Positions 48,978 to 61,422 of a DNA stretch of 64,000 nt are shown here, piece by piece. This DNA is from UBA5796 sp040752455. Its GTDB lineage: Bacteria > Chloroflexota > Anaerolineae > Anaerolineales > Villigracilaceae. The stretch is from the NCBI GenBank assembly GCA_049324115.1, contig JBMOMN010000009.1, positions 248,001 to 312,000 on the forward strand. The letters are read 5' to 3'. The notes under the pieces are model-generated. The model made no database searches. It was given only the letters and a program-made list of their open reading frames with translations, and was not told the DNA's origin. The position numbers and the translations under genes are program-made. The stretch's first letter is position 1, and each line of letters opens with the position of its first letter.

Positions 48978-50420
48978 TCAGGAGTCGGCGGGCGAAACGG
49001 CCCTCACCGGGTCTTCCGGGCGTTCTTCCACGTACCAGGCCGCCACGTAGCCCTCGTTCTCAGCCACGTCCTTGACCAGGATCCATTGCCCGGTCTCGCC
49101 GATCTTGGGGGCCGCCAGGTCCGGCGCTTCGACGGCGATCAGTTCGGTTCCCAGCGGCATCCGGCGGATGAGCGTTTGGGCCGAGATGTAAGGCTCGCTG
49201 CGCAGGGCCACGCCTTCCTCGGTGGTCCGCAGCAGCACCGGCAGCACCTCGCCCACACTGAAGGAGGGGGCCGAGGTTTCCCGTTCGGCCGCCGGGCCCA
49301 AGGCCGCGTCCCCCAGGCTGACGATGCTCACGTACCAGGCCGCTGCCACGCCCTGGACGCCCTGCACGTCAGACACTTTGAGCCACTCGTACATCACGCC
49401 GACCTTGCGCTTGACTTCCGAGGCCGCTTCGAGCACTTTCAACTCCGCGCCGAGGGGCAGCAGTTTCAGGACAGTCGCGTCGGTGCTGTCGGGGCGGGAG
49501 CGCAGTTTCAGGCCGTCGGTGGTGGTCTTGACCACCGAGGCATCCTTGGGCACGGGGACCGGCTTGGGCGCTTCGCCGGGGGCCGGCGCGGCCGCCCCAC
49601 CCTGCTTGTCTTTTGCGACGTACCAGGCGGCGGTGTACCCGTCCGTCCCGTCGGGGGTCTTGACGGCCAGCCACTGGTTCATCTGGCCGATCTTGGCGTT
49701 GGCGGCCGCATCCGCTTCGAGCACGGTCAACTCGGTGTTGATCGGGACGCGCTTGAGCAGGGTATGGTCCGCCACCAGGGTCTGGCTGCGGATGGCCAGG
49801 TCGTCAGCCGTGGCATAAACCTTGAAGCTGGCGCGCACGCCCGTGTCCAGTTTGGGCGGCGGGGGCGGTTTGACCGCTCCGGCCGGGCCGTCGAAATACA
49901 TCACGCCGGTAATAAGCTTGCCCGCGTCTTTGGAATTCGCCACCGAAGCGTATTTCGAAGCCCCCAGGGTGATCTCGCCGGTCTGCACCGGGAAGGGATA
50001 CGGGTCCTGGATCAGGTAATCGCCGTCCTTCTTGCCGTAAACCACCATGTAGTGAGTCTGCACGCCCGATTGCGGCGACCAGTCCACCTCGATAATGACC
50101 GGCTTGCCCATCGCCAGCCAGGTGTCAATCTCAGCCAGCGGGGCCGGCTGGTTCTTGCAGTCAATGTAGGTCTTGTAAACGATGCCGGGCATGACTGAGC
50201 CAATGGTGTACGGCATCAGGAACGCGCCCTGGAAACCCTTCACCCCTCTCAACTTTTCGTTCAGCGATGCCGGGGTTTCATTGAAACCGTAATTGCTGGC
50301 CAGCATGGCAATGCTGGTCAACAGGCAGCCGTAATCCCCAATGGTCGAGGATTTATCGAAACCGAGATTGTTTTTTTTCCATTGCGGGTCTGTTTGTGAG
50401 TATCTTTTCAGTTCACCCAT
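48978..50420 (-). CDS. C39-like peptidase domain with three SH3 domains
   Basis: 480 residues, no signal peptide. The papain-like C39_2 domain (1-175) has all catalytic positions: Q9 (RYSQTDPQW), C32 (IGDYGCLLTSIAML), H123 (QTHYMVVYG) and D139 (YLIQDPYPF). Three bacterial SH3 domains follow (about 190-260, 285-360, 390-465), each ending in a WYV strand: DGYTAAWYV, GVAAAWYVS, GYVAAWYVE. GGAGG precedes ATG 50420; a TATAAT (minus, 50463-50468) about 45 bp upstream is the probable -10 of the cassette. SH3 modules are shared with the STAND protein, suggesting binding to the same ligand. Confidence 0.88.
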   Translation of the reverse strand: MGELKRYSQTDPQWKKNNLGFDKSSTIGDYGCLLTSIAMLASNYGFNETPASLNEKLRGVKGFQGAFLMPYTIGSVMPGIVYKTYIDCKNQPAPLAEIDTWLAMGKPVIIEVDWSPQSGVQTHYMVVYGKKDGDYLIQDPYPFPVQTGEITLGASKYASVANSKDAGKLITGVMYFDGPAGAVKPPPPPKLDTGVRASFKVYATADDLAIRSQTLVADHTLLKRVPINTELTVLEADAAANAKIGQMNQWLAVKTPDGTDGYTAAWYVAKDKQGGAAAPAPGEAPKPVPVPKDASVVKTTTDGLKLRSRPDSTDATVLKLLPLGAELKVLEAASEVKRKVGVMYEWLKVSDVQGVQGVAAAWYVSIVSLGDAALGPAAERETSAPSFSVGEVLPVLLRTTEEGVALRSEPYISAQTLIRRMPLGTELIAVEAPDLAAPKIGETGQWILVKDVAENEGYVAAWYVEERPEDPVRAVSPADS

Positions 50421-50565
50421 GTTGCCTCCGAATATAGTACTCAAGGGGGATAGTTGAAAAAAATTATACAATGAAACTGCAATGTTTCGATTCGTGGAAA
50501 CTTCTCATATTTGAAAGGTTCGGGCAAAATCCAACCATATCGGGAATTGGCGATATACTCAGGCC

Positions 50566-51171
50566 ATGACTGTCTCGCGAATCGGACTTTTTGGGGGTAC
50601 ATTCGACCCGCCTCATCTCGGACACCTGATCCTGGCCGCCGAAGCCCAGGCCCAACTGGGGCTGACGCGCCTGCTCTGGGTGCTCACCGCCCAGCCGCCT
50701 CACAAGCCGGGGCAGCCGGTCACCGCCCTGGAGCACCGCCTGTCCATGCTCGAACTGGCGATCACCGATGACCCGTATTCCGAAATCTCGCGGATCGAGA
50801 TTGACCGTCCCGGGCCGCACTACGCCGCCGATACGCTCCGGCTGATGCAGGCCCGCGACCCCGAAACTGAACTGGTCTACCTGATCGGCGGGGATTCGCT
50901 CCGGGATTTGCCCAACTGGCAGCGTCCCTCGGACCTGTTGGCCGGCTGCCGTTTCCTGGGCGTGATGCGCCGCCCCGGCGACTCGGTGGACCTGTCGGCG
51001 CTGGAACGCCTCCTGCCGGGGATCCAGGCCAAGGTCCGGTTCGTGGATGCTCCCCTGCTGGAGATCTCCTCCCGCGAGATCCGCCGCCGCGTCGCCGAGG
51101 GGGGACATTTCCGCTACTACCTGCCGGACCCGGTCTACAAGTATATTGTACGACAAAATCTATACAGATAA
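50566..51171 (+). CDS. nadD: Nicotinate-nucleotide adenylyltransferase
   Basis: A 201-residue NaMN adenylyltransferase making NaAD in NAD+ synthesis. The nucleotide-binding start is IGLFGGTFDPPHLGHLILAA with the (H/T)xGH motif; VLTAQPPHKPG and the closing ISSREIRRRVAEGG (ISSTxIR-type motif) confirm NadD. Complete length. It is divergent from the CHAT/SIR2 cassette; the shared intergenic region is 145 bp. The link between NAD synthesis and a SIR2-like gene next door is suggestive but may be chance. Confidence 0.95.
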   Translation: MTVSRIGLFGGTFDPPHLGHLILAAEAQAQLGLTRLLWVLTAQPPHKPGQPVTALEHRLSMLELAITDDPYSEISRIEIDRPGPHYAADTLRLMQARDPETELVYLIGGDSLRDLPNWQRPSDLLAGCRFLGVMRRPGDSVDLSALERLLPGIQAKVRFVDAPLLEISSREIRRRVAEGGHFRYYLPDPVYKYIVRQNLYR

Positions 51172-51206
51172 GATAATCTTTATCCGCAAAAATAGATCGA
51201 GGAAAT

Positions 51207-52385
51207 ATGTCCCTTTTGATCGATTCCGTCTTTTCATCGGTTGCGCTCGGCCACCTGATGGTAGACCTGCTCAACGGCAGCCGGCCAGTGCTGCTGGCCT
51301 TCCTGAGCAAATCGCTGGGATTGACCAATGCCGGCCTGGCGCTCATCTCGACGATCTACATCGTAACCGCTTCGATCACGCAGCCGCTCTTCGGTTGGCT
51401 CGCCGACCGTTACGGGTCGCGCTGGGTGGCCGCCGGCGGCCTGGTGTGGATGATGGGGTTCTTTTCGGTGGCGATGTTCCTGCCGGGTTACAGCAGCCTG
51501 GTCTGTCTCGTCTTCGCCAGCCTGGGATCGGCGGCCTTCCATCCCGCCGGGGCAACCCAGGCCACGCTGCGCGGCCGGGCGCATTTTACGGGGCGCGAGA
51601 CCACCGCGGCTTCGGTGTTTTTCATGTTCGGGCAGATGGGCTTTTTCTTCGGCCCGATCGTGAGCGGCCCCCTGCTGGATACTTTCGGCGTCAAGGGCCT
51701 GCTCATCCCGGCTGCCCTGCTCCTGCCCCTCGGCCTGAACGCCGCCCACCAGTTGCGCCACACCTCCCACCCCGCCAGGGGGACGACCCATCCGGGCGAA
51801 AAAGTGACCGCCCTGACCGTGACCCCGCTCTTCATCATCCTGCTGGTGCTGGTGGCCTCGACGCAAGCCTGGGCGCAGCAAAACATGATCACGTTCGTGC
51901 CCAAATACCTGGCCGATCTCGGCCAGCCGGCCAGCGTCTACGGCCTGGTCGCCGGGCTGTTCATGGGCGGCTCGGCCCTGGGCAACGTGCTCGGCGGGAC
52001 GCTCGCCGACCGCTACGGGAAGATGCGCGTGGCGATGACGGCCCTGGTGCTGGCAAGCCTGCCGCTCTACGCCATTTCGCAGATCGGCTGGTCGAGCTGG
52101 CTGTACCTGCTCATCCCGCTTTCGGGCGCGCTGACCGGTTCGGTCCACAGCATCGTGGTCGTCCTGGCCCAGCGCGCCATCCGGGGCGGGATGGGCCTGG
52201 CCTCCGGGCTGACGCTGGGGATCATGTTCTCGGCTGGGGCGCTGGGCACGCTGCTCACCGGCCCGCTGGCCGATTCGCACGGCTTCCCGCTCGTCTTCCA
52301 GATGACCTCCGGCCTGGTGCTGGCGGCAGCTTTTCTGGTGGCGCTGCTGCAACGCGTCGAGCAACCAGAGTTGGTCACGGCATAG
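51207..52385 (+). CDS. MFS transporter, fosmidomycin-resistance (Fsr) type
   Basis: 392 residues, 12 TM segments. The start SLLIDSVFSSVALGHLMVDL with LNGSRPVLLAFLSKSLGLT, then FASLGSAAFHPAGATQATLR, are characteristic of the Fsr/YfnC branch. The MFS loop motif is GWLADRYGSRW, repeated in the second half as GGTLADRYGKMRV. It probably exports a small drug-like compound. A GAGGAA Shine-Dalgarno is 6 bp before ATG 51207. The gene follows nadD by 35 bp, perhaps in one transcript. Confidence 0.85.
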   Translation: MSLLIDSVFSSVALGHLMVDLLNGSRPVLLAFLSKSLGLTNAGLALISTIYIVTASITQPLFGWLADRYGSRWVAAGGLVWMMGFFSVAMFLPGYSSLVCLVFASLGSAAFHPAGATQATLRGRAHFTGRETTAASVFFMFGQMGFFFGPIVSGPLLDTFGVKGLLIPAALLLPLGLNAAHQLRHTSHPARGTTHPGEKVTALTVTPLFIILLVLVASTQAWAQQNMITFVPKYLADLGQPASVYGLVAGLFMGGSALGNVLGGTLADRYGKMRVAMTALVLASLPLYAISQIGWSSWLYLLIPLSGALTGSVHSIVVVLAQRAIRGGMGLASGLTLGIMFSAGALGTLLTGPLADSHGFPLVFQMTSGLVLAAAFLVALLQRVEQPELVTA

Positions 52386-52451
52386 ATAAAAGAAATCCAG
52401 GGGGCGGTTCAACCGGAATCCATCGTCAGGGAAATTTGGGCAGCAAAACTC

Positions 52452-52498
52452 TTGACTTAATTCCAAAACGGCCTATAATTAGAACAGACGTTCTAATT
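52452..52498 (+). promoter_or_regulatory. Strong promoter overlapped by SOS-box-like palindrome
   Basis: TTGACT (52452-52457), 16-bp spacer, TATAAT (52474-52479). The perfect inverted repeat AATTAGAAC-AGAC-GTTCTAATT (52477-52498) starts inside the -10 box; its core GAAC-N4-GTTC equals the Gram-positive-type LexA box. It ends 10 bp before the start codon of the ATPase gene. Confidence 0.8.
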
Positions 52499-52508
52499 CC
52501 TGTATCCT

Positions 52509-53300
52509 ATGACCAAGCCCAACCGTTTCGACCTTGTCCTGCAAGCCCTGGCGGAGCTGGCCCCCGAACTCGAAAACGCCCACACCGACCTCGGACCGGC
52601 CCTGCCCACCCTCAGCGAAGTCCTGACCGAGCTGGGACCCTTGCCGCGCGAGGCTCTCTTCCTCGGCATCGCCGAAGACGGCTTGCCCGTCCTGCTCGAC
52701 CTGGGCGACCCGGCTCCGGGTCCCCTGCTCGTGGCGGGTGACGAAAAGACCGGCAAAACGACCTTCCTCAAGACCATCGTCCACGCTGCGGCGGCCATGC
52801 ACGAACCGGAGGGGTTGCAGTTCGGGGTCGTCACCGCCAACCCCGAAGAATGGGAGCAGGAAAACGAGCTGCCCAACAGCGCCGGGGTCTACCCGGTTTA
52901 CGACAACTCGGCCATGGACTTCATCCTCGGGTTGACAGCCTGGGCGCATAACAACCGCGGCAGCCGCCAGGCCGTCCTGCTGCTGATTGACGACCTCGAA
53001 AGCCTTGCCAAACTGGATTTCGACGCCCGCCAGAACCTGCGCTGGCTCCTGCTGCGAGGCCCCAACCGGCGGGTGTGGCCGGTGGCGACCCTAAACGCCG
53101 GGCGCTCCGGCAAATCGCTGGAATGGCTGGAATCCTTCCGCACCCGCATCTTCGGGCGCATCCGCCACACCGGCACCGCCCGTGAACTTTCGCGGACGCC
53201 CAACGCAAGCCTGGAAAATATCGTGGCAGGCACGCAATTTGCCATGCGCGAAAACAACAACTGGCTCAATTTTTGGATCCCGGCGCTGGACGCCGGATAG
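52509..53300 (+). CDS. P-loop ATPase of FtsK/SpoIIIE-like type, probably SOS- or repressor-controlled
   Basis: 263 residues. After an N-terminal helical part (MTKPNRFDLVLQALAELAPE) comes ALFLGIAEDGLPVLLDLGDP, Walker A LLVAGDEKTGKTTFLKTIV (about 78-96) and Walker B QAVLLLIDDLESLAKLDF (about 156-173), the organisation of single-module FtsK/HerA-like ATPases. There is no membrane segment and no gamma domain. No Shine-Dalgarno is visible; the expected transcript start is about 20 nt upstream. It is followed 15 bp later by a 76-residue partner gene. DNA handling after damage is a reasonable guess from the operator; unproven. Confidence 0.75.
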   Translation: MTKPNRFDLVLQALAELAPELENAHTDLGPALPTLSEVLTELGPLPREALFLGIAEDGLPVLLDLGDPAPGPLLVAGDEKTGKTTFLKTIVHAAAAMHEPEGLQFGVVTANPEEWEQENELPNSAGVYPVYDNSAMDFILGLTAWAHNNRGSRQAVLLLIDDLESLAKLDFDARQNLRWLLLRGPNRRVWPVATLNAGRSGKSLEWLESFRTRIFGRIRHTGTARELSRTPNASLENIVAGTQFAMRENNNWLNFWIPALDAG

Positions 53301-53315
53301 CACAGGAGGTGCCCC

Positions 53316-53546
53316 ATGCAAACCGGAATGATGTGGTTCGACAACGATCCCAAGACCACCCTTAATCTCAAAATCGAGCGGGCCGCGGACTATTACCGCC
53401 AAAAATACGGCAAAGCCCCCAATTTATGCCTGGTACATCCCAGCATGGTTGCTGAGACTCAGGACAACTCACAAAAAATCACCGTCCGCCCGTACCGCCC
53501 GGTACTCCCCGGTCACCTGTGGATTGGGATCGAGGAGAAAAACTGA
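53316..53546 (+). CDS. Small conserved hypothetical protein, partner of P-loop ATPase
   Basis: 76 residues, starting MQTGMMWFDNDPKTTLNLKI and containing KIERAADYYRQKYGKAPNLC and VRPYRPVLPGHLWIGIEEK. AGGAGG precedes ATG 53316. A basic helix followed by short strands is visible; no family is known to me. It lies 15 bp behind the ATPase and ahead of a strong terminator, so the two form a two-gene operon under the 52452-52498 promoter. Confidence 0.8.
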   Translation: MQTGMMWFDNDPKTTLNLKIERAADYYRQKYGKAPNLCLVHPSMVAETQDNSQKITVRPYRPVLPGHLWIGIEEKN

Positions 53547-53575
53547 CCAACCGCCTGCTCCATATCTCCCATGCC

Positions 53576-53602
53576 AACGCCCCGCCTGATTAGCGGGGCG
53601 TT
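53576..53602. terminator. Rho-independent terminator, probably bidirectional
   Basis: AACGCCCCGC and GCGGGGCGTT form a 10-bp stem with a 7-nt loop, followed by TTGGTTTAATTT. It serves the small gene ending at 53546 and may also serve the convergent HEPN gene ending at 53607. Confidence 0.85.
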
Positions 53603-53606
53603 TGGT

Positions 53607-54032
53607 TTAATTTCCATCCAAATCTTGCTCGATGACCAATTTTGCAGTTTGGACAACAAACCTGGCGTCATTTATCGCCCTGAGGGCGTCTTCGATCTCG
53701 TACTGTTCGGTCGGGATAAAGTCAATATCTCCATAAAACGAGAACTCACGCTCTTTACGAAGCCAGGCTGAAATCTCAGCCAAACGACTGGCCTCGATAT
53801 TCAAGTTAGCAGGAAAACGGTTCTGGTAGTCCATGATAAGCCCGCCCACGTCATGCCATTTCGGCGGCTCGATACCCACCTGGCGCAACATCCCCTTGAG
53901 AGCTAACTCGACTATCTCTTGTGCTTCTCGAATAACGTCAGAGAAGGCTTCATCTGCCAACAAAACGTCCAGGATTTTCAACCGCTTTTCAGCTTTTACA
54001 AGATAGCTGCGCGCCAGTGAGAGGTTATTCAA
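53607..54032 (-). CDS. HEPN-domain protein
   Basis: 141 residues, TTG start overlapping the nucleotidyltransferase gene by 8 bp. The HEPN pattern is SLARSYLVKAEKRLKILDVL, VIREAQEIVELALKGMLRQV and PPKWHDVGGLIMDY. The R-x4-6-H RNase motif is not present in the canonical place, so this is the substrate-binding HEPN type (PF05168-like) rather than a HepT toxin. Role uncertain; it works presumably with the MNT partner. Confidence 0.85.
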   Translation of the reverse strand: MNNLSLARSYLVKAEKRLKILDVLLADEAFSDVIREAQEIVELALKGMLRQVGIEPPKWHDVGGLIMDYQNRFPANLNIEASRLAEISAWLRKEREFSFYGDIDFIPTEQYEIEDALRAINDARFVVQTAKLVIEQDLDGN

Positions 54033-54486
54033 GTTCGAATACCTCCCCCGGCTGGTAATTTGGTTTCAAATCCCAATACCAGGCGTTTCCGCTCCAAATG
54101 CGTTTCGCGCCAAGTTTCTTCAGGTTTTGGCGCAGGGAATCCAGGGTGCCTTTCAGAAAGTTTCCCCGGTCGAACAGGATGACCGCGTCCTCAACCATAT
54201 CCAGCAAAAGCCAACTGCCGCTCTTGATTTCCTGAGGAGTTTTGAAAACCGGCGATAGCAGGATGCCGGGTAATCGAGCTTCGATTGGCAGGAATTCCTG
54301 TATACGAACCATGCGGCGGGTAGAAAGGTCATTCACGACCAACAAAATATCGATATCCGAATCAGGGCGCGCCGTGCCGCGTCCCAACGAGCCAAAAATA
54401 GCCAGCGACACCAGCCGTCGCCCATAAGTTTTCTGGCACAGGGTTTTCAATTCTTCCAACACTTTGGTTTGTTCTTCTATTGCCAT
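54025..54486 (-). CDS. Nucleotidyltransferase (MNT) domain protein
   Basis: 153 residues. Catalytic motif IFGSLGRGTARPDSDIDILL (GS-x10-D-x-D); a further acidic strand lies in DMVEDAVILFD. The C-terminal 40 residues (LKKLGAKRIWSGNAWYWDLK) are basic/aromatic. It forms a two-gene unit with the HEPN gene; its start overlaps the acpS stop by 10 bp. Distinct from the MntA at 36669-36974, which is shorter. Confidence 0.88.
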   Translation of the reverse strand: MAIEEQTKVLEELKTLCQKTYGRRLVSLAIFGSLGRGTARPDSDIDILLVVNDLSTRRMVRIQEFLPIEARLPGILLSPVFKTPQEIKSGSWLLLDMVEDAVILFDRGNFLKGTLDSLRQNLKKLGAKRIWSGNAWYWDLKPNYQPGEVFELE

Positions 54487-54866
54487 GATTTAATTATAGT
54501 CGAAGTGACAGCCACGACAAACGCCATCGCATGGCTCTGGCTGTGACTCAGGCTGAGCGACCACTCTTTCAGGCCCAACTCGTCCGCCAGGCGTTTGGCC
54601 GCGCCGGTCAGGTTCAGCACCGGGGCGCGATGCTCGTCGTGCAGCACCTCGATGTCATGCCAGCCGACCTCGCCGATCCCACAGCCGAGGGCCTTGGCCA
54701 CGGCTTCCTTGGCGGCGTAACGCCCGGCCAGCGACTCGGCCTTGCCGGCGCACAGCTCGATCTCAGCCGGGGTGAAGACCCGCCGCAGGAAGCGCTCGCC
54801 GTGACGGTCAATGGCAGCCTTGACGCGCTCGATCTCGATCAGGTCAACCCCGGTGCGCAGGGTCAT
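54477..54866 (-). CDS. acpS: Holo-[acyl-carrier-protein] synthase
   Basis: A 129-residue AcpS transferring 4'-phosphopantetheine from CoA to ACP. The Mg-binding start TGVDLIEIERVKAAIDRHGE and the second motif GRYAAKEAVAKALGCGIG, then SLSHSQSHAMAFVVA, are diagnostic. Complete length. ATG 54866 overlaps the stop of the upstream membrane-protein gene by 4 bp (ATGA). Confidence 0.95.
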   Translation of the reverse strand: MTLRTGVDLIEIERVKAAIDRHGERFLRRVFTPAEIELCAGKAESLAGRYAAKEAVAKALGCGIGEVGWHDIEVLHDEHRAPVLNLTGAAKRLADELGLKEWSLSLSHSQSHAMAFVVAVTSTIIKSWQ

Positions 54867-55690
54867 GGGGTCGGGGTCTCCGCGCAGAGATCAATCACGG
54901 TCCCGTCATCCAGGAGCAGGGTGGCCTGCGGGTCGAGCATACAGTGATAGGGTTTGATCACGTCCTTCAACCCCACGAACGGATTGTGCAGATCCGTCTG
55001 GGCCAGGGGAATATCCACCGGGACGGTCAGGCTGATCGGGATGGTGGTCTGCACCGGGACGGAAATGTTCAGGGCGATGGGCAGGCTCGTCCCGGACGGG
55101 AGGATGATGTCCGTTGGGGCATTATAGATATTCAGGCCCCCGGTGTTGAGCGAAACGCGAGCGCCCGCGATCTGCACATCTTCGGTCAAGACCACAGTTG
55201 TATTCGTGACCACCGGCAGGTCGAAAACCACCGGTATTTCGGCCGTCACGTCAATGGTCGTGACGATATGCGCCATATCCATTTCGACAAAATTGCGGTG
55301 CAGGCCGCCCAGCACCTCGTCCACCACCGTGGCCTGGATCGTTTTTACAGACGACAATTCCCGGAGCAGGGCCAGGATCACGATCAACAGCACCACGTTG
55401 ACTATCAACGATACCGCGCTGGCGACGGTCCAAAACGCCGGGGCGACCTTATCGCGTCGAAACGGGATGCGGACCCTCCGGTCCCGGCGCGCTTTCGCCT
55501 GCAGCTGGGCCGGGGATTTTTTCGGCACGGTCCCGGACCCGGCAGCGGGCGCCGGTTTCCGAGGCAGTTCCTTCAGCGGACGCGGCTCCGGGGGCGCGCC
55601 GCTATCGTCCGGCGTGGAAGTAAGGATCGAGCGCAATTTCATGCCGGGGTTTTCCTCGTTTTGCGAGTCTGCGGGTTTGGGAGCGGTCAT
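54863..55690 (-). CDS. One-TM protein of unknown function
   Basis: 275 residues. A charged, Pro-rich cytoplasmic N-terminus (1-85) ends in a basic patch (KARRDRRVRIPFRRDK); a TM helix (about 92-114, AVSLIVNVVLLIVILALLRE) follows, then an extracytoplasmic beta-rich part with repeated strand pairs (IPVVFDLPVVTNTTVVLTED, IALNISVPVQTTIPISLTVP). Such alternating hydrophobic strands resemble stalk or filament-like domains. GGAGG precedes ATG 55690. No family known to me; coupling with acpS may be chance. Confidence 0.78.
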   Translation of the reverse strand: MTAPKPADSQNEENPGMKLRSILTSTPDDSGAPPEPRPLKELPRKPAPAAGSGTVPKKSPAQLQAKARRDRRVRIPFRRDKVAPAFWTVASAVSLIVNVVLLIVILALLRELSSVKTIQATVVDEVLGGLHRNFVEMDMAHIVTTIDVTAEIPVVFDLPVVTNTTVVLTEDVQIAGARVSLNTGGLNIYNAPTDIILPSGTSLPIALNISVPVQTTIPISLTVPVDIPLAQTDLHNPFVGLKDVIKPYHCMLDPQATLLLDDGTVIDLCAETPTP

Positions 55691-55776
55691 CGTGTCCTCC
55701 AATTTCACAATATGGTTAATATTAGCATAGAGTGGTCGAAAGGTGAGCAAATTGTGACGCCCTCGTTTTTCTCGCC

Positions 55777-55805
55777 TTGTTCAGCCGGGGCTAGTATAGT
55801 ATAAT
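55777..55805 (+). promoter_or_regulatory. Promoter and long leader of rpsU-infA
   Basis: TATAAT (55800-55805) with TTGTTC 17 bp upstream (55777-55782). A leader of about 185 nt follows to the rpsU start; it contains a CGGCT/AGCCG hairpin followed by ATTTTTTG (55917-55948), which could act as an attenuator. Confidence 0.55.
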
Positions 55806-55995
55806 AACGCCAGTTCACAGGCTAGTCGTTTATTTTAAAGTTCACCTTATTCCAGGAGTGTGCGCAGCAGAATTTTCCTTCTCGATTGCGATGGGTTCGA
55901 TGGGTCAGGTAAACTTCGGCTGTGTCTGTGGCAAGCCGATTTTTTGTTGCCCGGACCGGGCATACCACTCCCCTTTAGAAGGGAGGTGAAATGAA

Positions 55996-56190
55996 ATGAC
56001 AACTGTTAACTTGCGTTCGAATGAATCTCAGGAACAACTGCTCAAGCGCTTTCGGAAGCGCGTCGTCAAGAGCGGTGTTTTGAGCACGGTGCGCCGCAAA
56101 CGCTGGTTCGTTTCCAAGAGCGAGTTGCGCCGCATGGAGAAGAAGAAGGCTGCCCGTCGCATGAAGCGGCGACAGTACAAGACTGACTGA
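55996..56190 (+). CDS. rpsU: 30S ribosomal protein bS21
   Basis: 64 residues. VNLRSNESQEQLLKRFRKRV, KSGVLSTVRRKRWFVSKSEL and a Lys/Arg-rich tail (RRMEKKKAARRMKRRQYK) match bS21, needed for initiation on the 30S platform. An AGGGAGGTGA Shine-Dalgarno precedes ATG 55996. infA follows at 54 bp, so two initiation-related proteins share the transcript and its possible leader attenuator. Confidence 0.93.
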   Translation: MTTVNLRSNESQEQLLKRFRKRVVKSGVLSTVRRKRWFVSKSELRRMEKKKAARRMKRRQYKTD

Positions 56191-56244
56191 TCGTCAGCGA
56201 AGCTCCTTTGCCGGTAAGCGGTTGGGAGCGGAATGGAGGCGTTT

Positions 56245-56493
56245 ATGGCAAAGGATGATGGCAAAATCCAGGTTGAGGGGACGGTGGTCGAAGCGCTGCC
56301 CGGGACCCAGTTCCGGGTGAGGCTGGAGACGGGGCACGAGGTGCTGGCCTATCTGTCGGGCAAGATGCGCAAGTACTACATCCGCATCCTGCTCGGCGAC
56401 AGGGTCAAAGTCGAGATGTCCCCCTACGATCTGACCCGCGGTCGCATCGTCTACCGGCAAAAGAAAGCCAGCCCGATGTTTGAGGAAGTTTAA
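56245..56493 (+). CDS. infA: Translation initiation factor IF-1
   Basis: 82 residues, an OB-fold IF-1. It starts MAKDDGKIQVEGTVVEALPG and shows FRVRLETGHEVLAYLSGKMR and KYYIRILLGDRVKVEMSPYD, all standard, with a slightly long C-terminus (KKASPMFEEV). GGAGG 6-10 nt upstream fixes ATG 56245. A strong terminator follows. Confidence 0.96.
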   Translation: MAKDDGKIQVEGTVVEALPGTQFRVRLETGHEVLAYLSGKMRKYYIRILLGDRVKVEMSPYDLTRGRIVYRQKKASPMFEEV

Positions 56494-56516
56494 CCGAACG
56501 CCCTTGAAATCATCTG

Positions 56517-56545
56517 AAAAGCCCCCGATCTTCTCGGGGGCTTTT
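56517..56545 (+). terminator. Terminator after infA
   Basis: AAAAGCCCCCGA pairs with TCGGGGGCTTTT over a 5-nt loop, ending in a T-run. It may also serve the convergent gene ending at 56553. Confidence 0.94.
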
Positions 56546-56552
56546 GCATTTC

Positions 56553-57554
<1,002 letters not shown>

Positions 57555-57623
57555 GGCAATTCTCCCTTCCAACTAATTGTTGATAAAAAAAGGGAACAGG
57601 GGGCAGCCCTATTCCCTTTGGTA

Positions 57624-61190
<3,567 letters not shown>

Positions 61191-61345
61191 CGAAAAAACT
61201 CTCCTTGATGCTGATCGCAGGCATCTCTGCCTGGAAATGTCACAAGTGTGAATTCTATCACGAGAAAATCCGGTTCGGACTTTGGTTTACCTGTACAAGT
61301 TTAGTCCCCGCAACACAAATAGGATAGTTATTTATAACATATAAA

Positions 61346-61388
61346 AAACCTGCGACTTGTCACCAATCGGACAAAAAAGCGCAGGTTT
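61346..61388 (-). terminator. Terminator after the NUDIX gene
   Basis: AAACCTGCG and CGCAGGTTT pair over a 25-nt loop; on the minus strand TTTTTT follows. Just upstream of it (61397-61411) lies another AGACTTCCGAAGTCT palindrome. Confidence 0.8.
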
Positions 61389-61422
61389 GTGAGAAAAGAC
61401 TTCCGAAGTCTGCCGCAAAAGG

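Noticed and set aside
61240..61251. CRP- or Rex-like site TCACAAGTGTGA upstream of nifJ
   Set aside because: Half-site spacing of 2 bp does not fit CRP (6 bp) and the order of half-sites is reversed for Rex.
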